A stretch of 64,000 bases of DNA from Ophiodon elongatus (GCA_016806645.1 JACSYO010002062.1:1027501-1091500), one strand, 5' to 3'; shown: positions 1 to 13,130, numbered from the stretch's first letter. A program made the numbers and translations. The notes: a model not told the origin generated them from the letters alone.

Positions 1-1029
1 GTGAGCTGGCTGTGTTACTCATTTCAGTTCGGTTAGCGGGTGTAGTTTGTTAGAAAGAAAATAGTTCCCACGTTGCTCACAACAAGGTCTGATTATCTTG
101 AGTAACCGGGTCATGATTTCTGGAAAAAGACATAGCTGTTGAGTTTTAAAAAAATATATTATATTGGCGCTTTGAGTGCCACCCACTATGTTGGAGAGAA
201 GGTCGATGTCTCTACGGCCAATACCTACAAAACTAGGATGCTCACTCCAAAACAATCTAGATTGACAGTTAGCACCCCAGATAAGAGGAAAAATATGTGT
301 TTTTTGATTTAGGGGTGGACTGTCCCTTTAATGTCAGTATTAACCTTATGGTCTGGAATGAATACATATATACATCCGCTGCAAAAGCTCAAGTATGTTT
401 GTGTGTCTGTTGCTTGCATCTGTTGTTTCCTCGTCTGGAACATGTGCTACATACTGTAGGGTACATTGCGATGCATTGTACTTTGTTACTTTCGATATTT
501 TAGCGGATCTAGATAAAATGCAAAATCGTGAGTCAATAAAATCGATGTTGTTATCTGCATGTAGGTGGACAAACTTCAGAGAGCTGGGTAAATCATCTCA
601 GTAAATCAAACACAACAACTTAAAGTCCAGCTTTTACTCTTTGAGAAAAAATAAACCGGACCTTTCAGGGAAAAGTTTGGGGATCCTTCGATCCAAATGT
701 TCCCTCCTGATACTGTTTCTGATACCTCAGTGTAGGGAATCTAACGATACAGTGGGGGTGGAAGAAAATATTGATATACTTGCTGTATTGTGTTTTGTGA
801 TACTGTATCGATTCTCAAAAGCAGATTATTGATTATTATTGATTTTTCAATCCCAGTTTAAATGCAAAGATTTGTGGCAGACAGTGGCTCAGATTGCACA
901 ACAAGTGGCACTGTTATGTTGGATGTTACGTGGACTGGGATAAATGCAGATCCCACTGTTCAGATTACATATTTAAAAAACTTTTTATGCATATGTTGTT
1001 GTGTTTTTTATACTATGACAGTTTTTGCA

Positions 1030-1190
1030 AAAATGTGATTAAAAAAAATCCTGATATATCGCCTTGCTTCCAGTATCGCAAAATATATTATAATATATTG
1101 AATTGTAACCCCTGTACCATGATATATCGTATCGCCAGATTTTTTGCCATTATACAGATCTACGATACAGAGTATGAGTCCAATACTGGT
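1030..1190. repeat. Fragment of a dispersed repeat with cgatatatcg motifs
   Basis: The segment has repeated gatatatcg-type motifs (tgatatatcg, tgatatatcgtatcg) with gtaacccctgtaccatg between them, an arrangement I associate with small teleost DNA-transposon-derived repeats. No ends or target-site duplications were identified, so class and limits are uncertain. Confidence 0.3.
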
Positions 1191-2704
1191 GCTTGTCCTT
1201 TTCCCTAAATTACACAACATGTGTATGTGGAACAGATTCAGATCATATTTATGTAATTCATCATGAGGCCAGGGATTGGAAATTAAAAACACCGAATTTT
1301 GATAATGACATTGACAAACAAATTGTATGTGGATCTTTATAATAAGGTTAGTGTAGGTGCTGGCAGCGGTCCAAAAAACATAGATTTCACATCACAGCTA
1401 ACTATTTTGTAAACCCTGCTAGTGGCACTTAAGACATTTGAGTGCATTTGTCTTACATTTTCAGACATCCCTTGGCTTCCATTCATTTTCACACATTATA
1501 TGAAAAATCTATTAGCAAACTCTTGCTGGAATTTATGTAATCCATCACAATGAAGTCTGCATTTATATTTGTCTCAGGAACATTATCCTTATTATAAGCT
1601 AATATACTTTTCAAATCAATCTGCATTTAAAGTGAATGGAAACCAATGGACGTTTGAAACGCTGGAACACGATTAGAAATCCCAAAATGTGTGGGATTAA
1701 TAAAAAAGAAAATCAGAAAAATGCAGACTACACAAAATAAAAGCTACTGGTATGGTCCTTTTTAATCTTGTATTCAGACACCAAACTCCAGTAATAATCT
1801 AAACCTAAATGTAATTTAAAAATGACATCACTTGAGGAAAAAGTAGCAGACCTGTCCCTTTTGTCCCCTTCAGGATTCCCAATGTGCAGAATGTGTCTCA
1901 TTATGAGAGGGGTACCCACAGTGTTGTCGATAAAAAAGACACCGTGGGCGTTGGCGGGGATTTCTCTCTTGCGTTCCCTCTGTGATCTGACTGATCAGAG
2001 CCCACTGTTCATGTTTATGGATGAGACGGTTTCCAATCGCACAGCGAATGTGTCAGTGGACGTATCGAAAGCATGTCATTGTTGTTTAAGGCCTGTCTTC
2101 AATGCCTAAAGGTACCCGTGGCACCACAGTGAGAGTATAAGTGAGCAGTTCAGTTCGTATTCTGGGGAATTTGCTCTTTTGGTTTGGCCCGTTTGGTTGA
2201 GCGAGTAGAATGTCTTTCAAACCCAGGTGACACAAAATAGCTGTACTGAGCCTCTACGCTTTTAAATCAGAACTCTGCTACAATTCATTAAGAGGGAGAA
2301 CATAATCAGAGCCAACTAGAGCCTTAATGCACAAGGTTTTATGAGGATATGAGAATATTGACATTTGAAAGCTAGCAGTTACTCATAGGAAAGCTTAGCA
2401 TAATAAAATTAAACCTTGGGCTAACTGGGCAGTCTGGACTGACTAGTCTGACTCATATTCAGCTATTTTAAATTTATATTAACATAAGATAGGGAGAAAG
2501 TCAGAGCGTCATAATGTCCAAAAACAAATCTAGAGAAACGTAGGAGTCTTTAACATTTTCTTAACTATGTGTGTTTCAGAGAAGAGAAGCCTATCCAAGC
2601 AAGAACGGTGAACCTGGTTGGGCAGAAGAAACCTCTGCAGCAAAATGACGTCCGGTGAGTGGCAACAGTCGTCTTTCTCAACAACCAACTGGTCGAGATG
2701 GAAT

Positions 2705-3420
2705 TTAAAGGGGACATATCATACTCATTTTCAGGTTCATACATGTTTTTGGAGTTTCTACTATAACATGTTTAAATGCTTTCATGTTAAAAAAAACTTC
2801 TTTACTTTTCTCATACTGTCTGTCTGAATATACCTGTAATCACCCTCTCAAGTTCAAGCCTCGAGTTCACAATCTTGAATTACGGTTGTTGTTTTTTTTC
2901 ACAACCAGTGAACAGAAGTGACCATATTTGGAATGCGGAGGAGTGACGTAGAGATGCTGGAAACGGCTCTGGTAGCGGTATCACAGTAAGCCGTCCTCAA
3001 GCATACTCCGCTTTCTGGTCTATTGACTCTAAATGGACCATAATTTACTAAATGAACATCATGCTGTATTGAAGAACACTTGAAACTAGAGATTGAGACC
3101 ATAAACTCATGTTTACAATGTTTACTGAGGTAATAAATCAAGTGAGAAGTAGGGTCATTTTCTTATAGTCTATCATACAATCAGACTTCTTTTTGCGAGT
3201 CGCCCCCTGCTGGTCAGTAGAAAGAAGGCAAGTTTGTGACTTCCGCATTGGCTTCACCCGGCAGAACCGGAGGTTGCCGCCTGGCTGGTTCCAATGACAT
3301 TGTGACATAGGAAGCCAGATCTGAATGGGTTTTCTTATTTCACATTTTGCGGATTGGTAGGCACCGCAGATACCCATATCTGTGTGCACAAGCACTGAAA
3401 AACTGATATGTCCCCTTTAA
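2705..3420. mobile_element. piggyBac-like non-autonomous element between TTAA sites
   Basis: Terminal inverted repeats of 13 bp are visible: aggggacatatca at 2709-2721 and its reverse complement tgatatgtcccct at 3404-3416. Each is bordered by TTAA (2705-2708 and 3417-3420), the target duplication made by piggyBac-superfamily transposases. There is no transposase frame inside. The middle (about 2851-3290) is a copy of the unclassified dispersed repeat described separately, so a later insertion seems to have landed in the element. Both termini and the flanking TTAA are seen directly; assignment to piggyBac rests on those two features. Confidence 0.7.
2851..3290 (+). repeat. Dispersed repeat family A, copy 1 (nested in TTAA element)
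   Basis: Family A is defined here by cross-comparison within the window. A full copy reads actgtatataagaagtgg, then gtgaccatatttgg, gaccataatttactaaatga, catgatgctgtattgaaga, ccataaactcatgtt, tcgccccctgctggtcagta and finally accggaggttgccgcctg. This copy lacks the first portion but runs to the last motif. Confidence 0.75.
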
Positions 3421-3786
3421 AATAAGTGTTAATATCTGCTTTTTGCGTCACTTTAACGTCATTTCACCAAAGTGGCCCAAAACAACCTCCAATCAAGAGC
3501 TGGTAGTCTCTTTCTTTGCCTCACATTCATATTATTGTTGTGAAATCTATTTCACACCTTGGATGAGTCAACAGTTTAAAAGATAAACTCGTGCTCTGGT
3601 ACCTATCTTTCGCAGGCGTGACTCAAGCCATTGTTATGGAATTTGTGTGGTACTCTTAAGTTGAACACCTCATTTAGAATTTTTCTGATTTACATTTAGG
3701 GAATATGCCTCAGTTCGTGTCACTGAAAAGATATTTCATCAAAGCCACACACTTCTTTACCCTCGGAGAGAGTTAATATCCTGTTA

Positions 3787-3836
3787 AACACACACACACA
3801 CACGCACGCACGCACGCACACACACAGACACACACA
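3787..3836. repeat. (CA)n microsatellite with (CACG) interruptions
   Basis: Imperfect CA dinucleotide run interrupted by cgcacgcacgcacg. Confidence 0.9.
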
Positions 3837-4939
3837 AGCCAGTCACTGTCCGTCATTTATCAACTACAAACTACATCGCTTCCGCAGTAAAGACGGACAT
3901 GGCCAGCGTGATAAGTCCAGTCCAGATCCTGTTGAGTCATTAGAGATCAGCTAATGTTGTCGTCCTCCTCCGTAAAATTGGCTAAGGCTGGATTCAGATG
4001 CTCTGGGTGTCTCATGGTCTGTTTAGCTCTCCTGCCAAGCTGCTCGTCTGGAGAAATGACTTTCCATCATGTGTGCACGCGCGTGTGTGTGTGTGACATG
4101 TTTCAGTTCATCGTCTTCTCACTTGTATAAGGGATTTCACATGAGCTTGGAAAAACAGTTGAACAATGTGTGACATTGTGATATTTTACATATAATATAG
4201 TAAATAAGTAACCAGTTCTACTTTCCCATAGTAAATCCCCCCCCCCCGAAAACAAAACTGTGGCAGGAGAGCTAACCACACACTAGCCGGCTATACTAGC
4301 CTCTACTGCTCTCCAAGCTAGCTAGCTGGCTGCTACTGTATAGCTCAATTGGTCACTAACAGGACAACGAAGCTTATTCGAGAGACTGTTTGTAGCATGG
4401 ACTCCTGTCTCTTAACTGTCTACAAACTGTGCCGCTTTTGTGAAGCATTTTATAATCTGGAAGAGCAGGGTTATATAAAAATGAGTGGTGCTACTTGAAA
4501 TATACAACACTAATAAGCTGTAGCTTCCTCTGTTTACTACTTTAGTGCTCTTTTCCCTGGAAGCCCAGTATGGAATGCACAAGTTCACTAAAGTTGAACC
4601 ATCATGAAAGATTTGTGCGCCGGTTTGTGGATCATTTTTGTGCCACATCTTTTTATTCTTCATTTGGGCTGTTTTTTTTTCACTCCTTAGACGAGCTAAA
4701 GCCTGAGAGCACCTCAAGCTAGGTAAATGTTTTCATGGCATACCCTCCAAAAAATGTGATTAACGGGAAAGTTTTCCATCCCTGCAATATTTTCCCCACT
4801 TTAAAACAGACTACAATAATAGGCTGTTTTTTTGTGTTAATAGTGTCGCACCGTATGAGGGATTTTATCTATCAGAGAGGGTTGTAAAAGTAATTCATTT
4901 TACCAAATGATATTGCAAGGGGACAAGCCTTTTCAGGAT

Positions 4940-5118
4940 GTGGATTTCAAAAATGGTAATTTGCTTTCATTGGTTGCGAAAAAACCAACATGGCGACCGC
5001 TGTAATCCAAGATGGCAACTGCGAATTTGCCAAACTCGAGCCTTCAAAACGGCAGCCCACAAACCAATGGGTGACGTCACGATGACTACGTCCACTTCTT
5101 ATATAAAGTGTATGGTTA
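4940..5118 (-). repeat. Dispersed repeat family A, copy 2 (partial, minus)
   Basis: Reverse-orientation end piece: ccaatgggtgacgtcacgatgact followed by tccacttcttatata, the complement of the family A start. The tcgccccctgctgg half is absent. Confidence 0.65.
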
Positions 5119-5548
5119 AAACAGGATTGATCTAAAGACTGTACACAATCTTCAAGTCAATTCAAGTTCCAGGCAGCAAACATCTAATTACAAAAGTTCA
5201 CATGTTGTGGTTTATTACTAGAGATGTATTGACTTAAATTTCCTTGGCTGACATATAACAATAATTGACAGCATTTTCAAAAATGTTGTGACTTTTCTTT
5301 AATGGAAAATTCCTGAGTTATTTTCATAAAAAGAACATTGACTATTTAATCACTTTTCTATTTTATAATTTTCTCTAAAACTGCACCATATTACAGGACA
5401 TTACCTTCGCTCTTGCTCAAACTAAATTTCAAAATAAAAGAGCCTCCAGGTGACTGGATAAATAAAATCCAACTGAAAGTGAATTGCAGTATATCCCACT
5501 TTATCTAACATGTTTTACTTTACCAGAAGAAAAGAGGTGTAACATATA

Positions 5549-5550
5549 AG

Positions 5551-5639
<89 letters not shown>
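5549..5639. repeat. (TA)n microsatellite, about 45 units
   Basis: Near-perfect TA dinucleotide run of about 90 bp with one catata interruption near the left end. Likely length-variable and prone to cruciform extrusion. Confidence 0.95.
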
Positions 5640-5643
<4 letters not shown>

Positions 5644-6217
5644 TTGAACTCGTAAACATTACGCAACTTACTCTGAATGCTGCTTTCACATTTTGACCCG
5701 CCTGCCTGAATCCATGATATTTTCTAGTAAGCTTACCCGAACCCACTCGACCCACATTCATCACTTTCACTCACCGACAATATGATGTGTGTGTGTGAGA
5801 CGTGTGACATTGTGCCGCAAATCTGCACGACGTAAAACCATCATGCAGCACGTGTGTAAATATGACCTGTAAAAAAATACAAACATATGAGACCGATTGA
5901 TCGGTGCATCTGCGTTTGTTACCAATTGTGACAGCAAAATGGTCAGAATGCGATACATCTCCGAATCCTGTCACATTTGCAACACATTTATAGCCATGGC
6001 TCCTGAGATTCATGGTTACTGTAGTATTTCATGCTATTTCACATGCAGAAAAACTATAATTAACAAAAATAATACATTTATTCCAAATATTTATTTATCT
6101 TGAAATTATCGAGGAGACCCCAGTAAAATGTCTTAATCTAAAATTTAAAGTACACTTTCAGGAGCCATTCTTCATAAACTCATTCTTCTAGGCTCAATGA
6201 TCGTCTTCCCTTCACTG

Positions 6218-6218
6218 C

Positions 6219-6249
<31 letters not shown>

Positions 6250-6263
6250 TTGTGTGTGTGTGT
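6218..6263. repeat. (GT)n microsatellite
   Basis: GT dinucleotide run with two ttt interruptions. Confidence 0.9.
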
Positions 6264-6509
6264 CTGGTTATTTGATAAGTGGTTGTTAATAAGGACTTTA
6301 ATTGCAAATTAAATTTGAAACACTCCTCGATGTCATATGAGCATCTCTGTCCCCGCTGGCTTATTTGCGCATCAAAATGTGAGTTTCCACGCATTTCTAT
6401 TCGCAGTGACCTCTGCAGCCGGTAGTGTCTTTTTTTTTTGTTGGGCATTTGCCATCCTGCTGCACAATGATCAACGGATAAAGCTTGTTTATGGTCCCTC
6501 TGTGTGCAC

Positions 6510-6512
<3 letters not shown>

Positions 6513-6585
<73 letters not shown>

Positions 6586-6595
6586 CGTGTGTGTT
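6513..6595. repeat. (GT)n microsatellite
   Basis: Long, nearly pure GT run ending in a gcgtgcgtgtgtg block. Confidence 0.95.
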
Positions 6596-6903
6596 GTTGA
6601 ATCAGAGAGTGAGGTGGGATTACAGAGGAAGTCAGCTGGAGCACATCTGCTTCTCTGAGGAATCCCACAATATGGCCCCGTTTATAACATTATACAATCT
6701 GTGCCTCTCCGGTCAGTATTCCCCCACATTATTCACCAGACGTTATACAGTCAGTAATCCTTCTGCAGGGGCCATTGAGGTGGGACTGAGATAAAGTTAA
6801 GTCTATCAAGTGATTTTATAAACCAAGAGGACTGTTGAGCTCCTCGAGGCACATTCATGGATGTTGGTCTTCATGAATACAATTGACTTGACTTGTCTCT
6901 GTT

Positions 6904-7250
6904 AAAGGAGCAGTGTGCAGGATTTAGTGGCATCTCATGGTGAGGTTGCAGATTGCAACCAACTGAATACCCCTCAGCTTAGCCCTCCCTTTCCAAACAT
7001 GTAGGAGAACCTATGGTGGCCTTAAGGTAACGTAAATATGCAAAAGGCTCTCTCTAGAGCCAGTGTTTGGTTTGTCCGTTCTGGGCTACTGTAGCAACGT
7101 GGCGGTGCAACATGGTGGATTCCGACCTCCCGCCCACCCGTTGGCTTTTTAAATTTTTTTTTTAATTTTATGTCTAAGTAATAAAGAGAGGATCCCTCCC
7201 TTTATTACTTATAATAAAAAAAGTGGACCCGCTCTCCATTTAGATATGAA
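6904..7250. mobile_element. Probable MITE-type repeat common in teleosts
   Basis: Begins ttaaaggagcagtgtgcagg and carries ggtgaggttgcagattgcaa, agccagtgtttggtttgtcc and ggtggattccgacctcc, an order I recognise from a very abundant teleost repeat. The right end is disrupted by a T-rich stretch and another ggggctgcacgataatg repeat from about 7254. No target duplication was identified. Confidence 0.45.
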
Positions 7251-9689
7251 GTGGGGCTGCACGATAATGAAAATAAACGGACTTTGCAATATTTTATTTC
7301 CTGCAATATATATTGCAATATGAAACAATAGGAGGCTGCTTTTTAAAGTTAAATCCACCAATCCGGTGCAATTTGAAAACAAAATGAAGGGGCAAGATGA
7401 ACAATTTCTTGCTCTAGTAAACAATTTAATCGTAACACATTATTTTAATAGAAGTGAATGGCAATGGCACGGCAAAAAAAACGGCAGACGGGTTGGGCGG
7501 GTTTGCCGACATCCGCGGTAGGCCCCTCACACTGAGGACAGTCCGCCCCGGTCGACAGTTGCGCCCGTCCATCAGTTGGAGGCAAGGAAGAACTACAGGG
7601 TTTTGGACTACTCGGATATTCAGCTGTATTTACTCAAACTAGAGCACACGGCTGAAGAGATGCTGCGAAGGCTGCATTAGCCGTGCAAGAGAATATGGCC
7701 GACGGGGCCCCTCTCGGTGTCAGAAGCTAGCTCGCAATGCATCCTGGTAGATGTAGGCACTTCCGGCGCAGCTCCGTGAGTAGGAGAACTCAGCTTGCTG
7801 GGTCAGTATAGCGCACACTGAGGAATTTGTATTGCCTCAATTGACTACACTAACCATAAACACTGACTTGACATCCACATAAACGGTGGCAGATTTTCCC
7901 CTTTAATATCAGTGTCTCGTAATGGAGAGCTTTGGTCATTCCTTTACTCATTTCAATTAGTAAAAAAGCTCAGGGAAACCCTGGATGGCAGGCTGTTCGC
8001 TATGTGTTTCTCAAGGCATAATGTTTATTCACAGAATTATTCAGTCTGTAGGAAATAAAGTGGGCAGGGAAACCTGGCTGCTGACGGTCAGCTCCTGCCA
8101 GACGTTCGTCAGGTTGATCGGCTCAGTAGAGACAGAACGGACTTCTGGTGAGCCGCTGATGGAGCTGCTGGCGATCTCAAAGCGCTCGGAGAGAGAACGG
8201 CTTGTTCTAAACTTGACCACTGTGTACTTTTGAGTCCATCTCTCGGGGGTTTTTGAACTTATAATAAGCCCAGGAGTTGCAGACGTTTCAGAGTCTGCAG
8301 GGGAACATGTAATCCTTCAGCTGTAGTTAATCACCATATGCAACAATGTGTGTCATTAACGACCTTGTGTTACTGAACGCATTTTTAAATTAGCATTTTC
8401 TTCCCCATGTTATTTTGTCTTGTATGTTCATTTGAAGGTCCACCAGTTATTACGTTAATAACGCAGTCGTTTTGCATACTGGTGTTGCTTTAACAAAATG
8501 TCTGAAACAAATATTGCGGTCATATATATAACTCCTGAGATGAAATGGGTTAAATAGGACAGCTTCATAGGATCTTCTGGTCGCCGCTCCGAACCACATG
8601 TCTGCACAGAAAACCCCTGCGCTTCTCTAAAGGCAACATGGATGTAATGCGGTGTAAAGGTGTTTACACTCCACATCGCTAAATGTGATTGGCGCCAGGT
8701 GTCCCCTGAAAGCAAGGTACCATGGCGACGGCCCAGCAGCCCCATAGTAACCTCGGCGACCCCTGGGATTGGCGAGGAGTCACTTCCTCACTTCCTTCAG
8801 GGATTGGCTGTTATCCTGGTCTTCCCATGAGTCTCTGCTCCAGCGGGGACGCCAGGGGGGAGGGACTTGACACACTCTCACTTATTTCTGCACGCTTGAG
8901 AGAGTTCCATATTTACGGAATAGGAAGTGGTTCTTCTTTTTTTTCAGGAAGGAATTTTGTGAATTGATGGTGTGAACACAAAGTTCTATTATCAAATACT
9001 CAACTATTCAGATGTACGCTTGTTGGGTGGGTATTTGGTTATAACATTTGGGGTTGGCTATGTGAGGACATGTGGACGTTCATGGTGGAAGTTCAAGCCT
9101 ACATTTTTGGATGTGTGTGTGTGAGTTTATGCAGAGCCACCTCGCCCACGGCAAAAAATGGCAGCCATACCCGAGATTTGCTCCAGTATCTGAGGCAGCT
9201 CCTTTAAACCATGGTACTTAGCAAAAAAAAGAGAATTAATTTAACACAGTTCAGAGTTCCACTATATGTTTCGCTCACCAGCATAATTACTACCTATTAT
9301 TGGCATTAGTGTATGTTGAATTGCTTGCCAGACGCTAGCAAGCGTTGTTAAGCTAGCAAGCTAGCTAGCTTTGTCAAGACGGAGTTGGTACAAATTACTT
9401 ATGATATGTAACAGCAAGTAGTTAGTTCGCTTAGTTTGCCAAACTTGTTTCATTTAAGTCACAAATAATGGTGAAAATTTGACAAAAGTGAACTAATTGG
9501 AGTTAGAACCGAAGACACAAATGGAAAAATAAAGTTATTGAGCAAAAGAAAAAGAAAAAAAATCAACAGCTATTGGGCTCGGCTGCAATCAGACCTGTCT
9601 CAATTTTGGACAAATGTGCGAGTTGCTAGCAATGAAAAAACAACACAGAACCATTTCTTGACATGTCCTTTCAAAATCACACAAATAAT

Positions 9690-9923
9690 TAATGCTCTAT
9701 TGAAGAAGACTTGAAACTAGAGATTTAGACCATAAACTCATGTTTACAATGTTTACTGAGGTAATAAATCAAGAGAGAAGTAGATTAATTTTCTCATAGA
9801 CTTTCATACAATCTGACTTATTTTTGCAACCGGAGGAGTCACCCCCTGCTGGTCAGTAGAGAGACTGCAATTTTTAAGACCCCGCATTGGTTTCACTCGG
9901 CAGAACCGGAGGTTGCCGCCTGG
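9690..9923 (+). repeat. Dispersed repeat family A, copy 3 (3' half)
   Basis: Contains ctattgaagaagacttgaaactagaga, ccataaactcatgttt, caccccctgctggtcagtag and accggaggttgccgcctgg in the family A order; the front half is missing. Confidence 0.7.
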
Positions 9924-9925
9924 CC

Positions 9926-10145
9926 TCAACCTAACCTCAAGTTTTCCCCTATATTGTCCTTAACCTAACAAAGTAGTTTTGTTCCCTAAACCTATATGAG
10001 TTTACTACGAAGAAGGAAGATTATTTTGAAAAGACTGTAATCATGTAATGAGCGGAAATTGACACAAGTTGTTGGCGGAAATGCACAAAAAAGGAGGAGT
10101 AACTTTTCGTAAGATATCGTACAAGCCGTTGTATGAGGATACGTT
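9926..10145 (+). repeat. Dispersed repeat family B, copy 1
   Basis: Shares an ordered set of motifs with 35411-35560: cctcaacctaac, gaagaagg, aaaagact, catgtaa, ggaaatgca and gtaagatatc, then catacaa or cgtacaa. It abuts a family A copy on its left. Class unknown. Confidence 0.55.
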
Positions 10146-10397
10146 GACACTGCTCCTCTTCCCCTAATGAAAAAATCTCAAGTCAGATGAGCCGCTGCCG
10201 CAACCACTACTAATAGTTTGGACACTAAATGTCACATTTTGAACAACCCTTTAATAAAAAAGGAGACTAAAAATGAGGACACCAATAGATCACGTTTGAT
10301 GTTTTTTGTTGTTGAAAGAGTGTCCCGAGCTCTTTATGTGTGTGGGTACATGGCAATGTGTGAGTACGCACTACTTGTGATTGCTTGTGTCGAGGAG

Positions 10398-10525
10398 TAT
10401 TCGGGTATCTGTGTGTGTCCGTGTGTGTGTCTGTGTGTATACATGCTGTGTCTGTGTGTCTGTGTGTATACATGCTGTGTGTGTGTGTCCGCGTGGATAC
10501 ACGCTGTGTATATGTGTGTTTGTGC
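10398..10525. repeat. Degenerate (GT)n-rich minisatellite-like tract
   Basis: Repeated gtgtgtctgtgtgtatacatgctgtg units, at least two close tandem copies, within a GT-rich stretch. Confidence 0.7.
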
Positions 10526-10614
10526 TGCCTGGCTGTGTATGGCGTTGCCAGGCCATATGGAGCGCTGTCTGGGGAGCACACTACCCACTTAGCTCTGCTG
10601 TTGGCTCTGGTGCT

Positions 10615-10720
10615 CTCTCCATCTGTCCCTCCTCTCTCTCGCGCTCTCTCTCTCATCCCACTCTCCATCCCTTTCTCTCTCTCTTCTCTTTCTCTGTTTT
10701 TCTTCTCATCTCTATCTTTT
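10615..10720. repeat. Polypyrimidine (CT-rich) tract
   Basis: The plus strand is almost all C and T, with ctctctc runs, for roughly 100 bases. Confidence 0.7.
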
Positions 10721-10860
10721 GTTCCTTCTATCTTTTATTTAATTTTTTGATATCTCGGAGCTTGCTCTCTTCATCGTCTCTTCAGTCTTCTACACTCTGT
10801 GCTTTGTCTCATCTTAAACGTGATCCAAAAATAGTCTTCCTTAGGTATTTGTCCAATTAC

Positions 10861-10884
10861 AAGTGTGTGTGTGTGTGTGTGTGT
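10861..10884. repeat. (GT)n microsatellite
   Basis: Pure GT dinucleotide run of about 24 bp. Confidence 0.85.
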
Positions 10885-11248
10885 TCGTATATTGGTGTGT
10901 ACACTCAAATAAATCAAGTGTGCGTGACAGAGCTAAGTGTGTTCTCAAGCACTCCTCTTCGCCCACTTTCTTTCCATTTGGTGGTAATTGCTATCATCCC
11001 GCAGTCACCGTGCTCTTGAACATCCACTCCGGTGCGAATGGTGACGGGTTTCGGAGCTCGAACTAACACCGACTAGAGCTGGCAAACGCCCTCTTGTGGG
11101 CTATAGATTGTTTCTAGTCGATTTATTTAAAGGGGAAGGTTGAGATCCTCGTGCCAATAATCGATGAAATGACTGGTGGGGGGGTGGGTCATGTTGTTGT
11201 TGGGTCATTGATAAAAAGTGGTGTTTCGAGCTACCTTCCTAATCCACC

Positions 11249-11755
11249 CATAGACTGTATATAAGAAGTGGAATTAGTCATCTTGACTTCACCCATTGGT
11301 TGTGGACTGCTGTTTTGAAGCCTTGAGTTCGGCGTTTTGGCTGTCGCCATCTTGGCTTTTTGCAACCAGTGAATGTAAGTGACCATATTTGGACTGCGGT
11401 GGAGTGACATAGAGACGCTGTATAGGGTTCTGGTAGTGGTAGCGACCTGTCAATCACAATGTAATCCCGCCCTAAAGTATGCTCCGCTTTATGGTCTATT
11501 TCACTCTAAATGGACCATAATTTACTAAATGAACATGATGCTGTATTGAAGAAGACTTTAAACTAGAGATTGAAACCATAAACTCATGTTCATAATGTTT
11601 ACTGAGGTAATAAATCAAGTGAGAATTAGTGTCATTTTCTCATAGACTTCTATACAATCAGACTTCTTTTTGCATCCAGAGCAGTCGCCCCCTGCTGGTC
11701 AATAGAGAGAATTCAAGACAATTTTGCATTGGCTTTACTTTTCAGAATATAAATG
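11249..11755 (+). repeat. Dispersed repeat family A, copy 4 (near full length)
   Basis: One of the most complete plus-strand copies. It starts catagactgtatataagaag and includes tcacccattggttgtggact, tggctgtcgccatcttggct, cctgtcaatcacaatgtaat, gaccataatttactaaatga and cgccccctgctggtc. The last accggaggttgccgcctg motif has decayed. Confidence 0.8.
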
Positions 11756-11984
11756 CAAGTCATCCATTTAGCACTTGACATTGGCTCGCTGGGTACAGGA
11801 ATGCCCAATTTGACTTCTTTACTTTCTCAGTGCGCAGCTAGTTAATTTATGTTATCTCCGTACAAACGTCTCACACAAAGAAAGACAGAAAACCATGAGT
11901 TTTGTTTATAGGTTATGACACGGCCTATAGTTATCTTGTGTAGGAAAAGTGAGGGCATGTGGACGTTTATGGCGGCAGTTCAAG

Positions 11985-12145
11985 CCGTAATAAATCAAGT
12001 GAGGAGTTGGGGCATTTTCTCATAGACTTCTATACAATCTGATTTATTTTAGCAACCAGAGGAGTCGCCCTCTGCTGGTCAGTAGAGAGAATGCAAGTTG
12101 AAAACACTTTTGAATTGGCTTCACTTCTCAGAACCAGAGATTGTC
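11985..12145 (+). repeat. Dispersed repeat family A, copy 5 (3' piece)
   Basis: A second 3' piece directly after copy 4: gtaataaatcaagtgagga, catagacttctatacaatct, tcgccctctgctggtcagta, then cttctcagaaccagagattg. Confidence 0.7.
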
Positions 12146-12589
12146 CCTGGATCCAAACCAGCCTTCCCTCATCCCAGCTGATATCTTGGCCGTCCACAGG
12201 TCCATCGTGCGTGCAGCAGCACATGGTGTGCTCATTACCTTTTACCTGAAGTACATTGGGATCAATTATAAGGGGATTATAAGCACTGAGCTGGTAAACT
12301 ATGAGCTGGTGATAGAGAGCCTCATACTCTAGGGGCAAACATAAATAAAACACTAGGAGAAGCACTCTGTTCCACGCCGAGAAGGTCTGATATGAACTAT
12401 GAACACTATGAAAAAAGGACTTTGATGGTATTTTTTGTATTTTGGGCAATGCATTCCGCCTCTGCATTCATATGAAGAATCTGTGTGCAGAGATTACAAC
12501 TGGAGAGACAGAGACGGGGCAGTGACGGTATCAGTTACTGAGAATCACACATTTCCTGATAGCGAGCAGCATTTCAAAGACAGAACGAG

Positions 12590-12735
12590 CGGAAAAAAAC
12601 GCCAAAGAAAGAGCGAGGACGAGGGGTGAGGCACATCCATAGAAAGAGGAGGAAGGGGGTGGGGGGTGAGAATAGTGGAGGAGGGAGTGAGGAGGAAGGA
12701 GAAGAGTGCAGGAGATGCACAGGAGGGAGTTGGTT
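12590..12735. repeat. Polypurine (GA-rich) tract
   Basis: The plus strand is mostly A and G (aaagagcgaggacgaggggtg, then ggaggagggagtgaggagga). Such runs can form triplex DNA. No coding content is supported. Confidence 0.6.
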
Positions 12736-12989
12736 TGGTGAGCTACAGTTTGAAGGCATCACATCCACTCGTACCGCATTAAATCACAACTGTCAGCTTC
12801 GGCATGAGTCATCGTTTTTCGTCTCTGTTGGGAATTCCCCAAAAAACTAATCTGTTCTTCTTTTGTATATATTTAACCAAAACTTTCAAAGCTTTTAAAA
12901 AAAAAGAATTATTAGAGACAATTATTAGAGATGGCAGACAAGTGTCTCCTCTCCAAAGAGTTGTAAATACTGTCAAAAAAGCGGAGAGA

Positions 12990-13130
12990 GTGTGATATAA
13001 GGAAAGGATGGGAGGATGGAAGGAGGGATGGGGGGGAGGGGAAGTGGGGGAGGTGAGAGTACATCCGAGCAGCTCAGCATGGCGAGTTCTCTGACGGAAG
13101 TGAGGGTGAGGGGAAGGGATGGAGGAGGAA
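12990..13130. repeat. Polypurine (GA-rich) tract
   Basis: Second purine-rich block (ggatgggaggatggaaggag, gatgggggggaggggaagtg), 260 bp from the first. Confidence 0.6.

Noticed and set aside
10381..11019. 212-codon plus-strand open frame
   Set aside because: Translation of GT-rich and CT-rich simple sequence.
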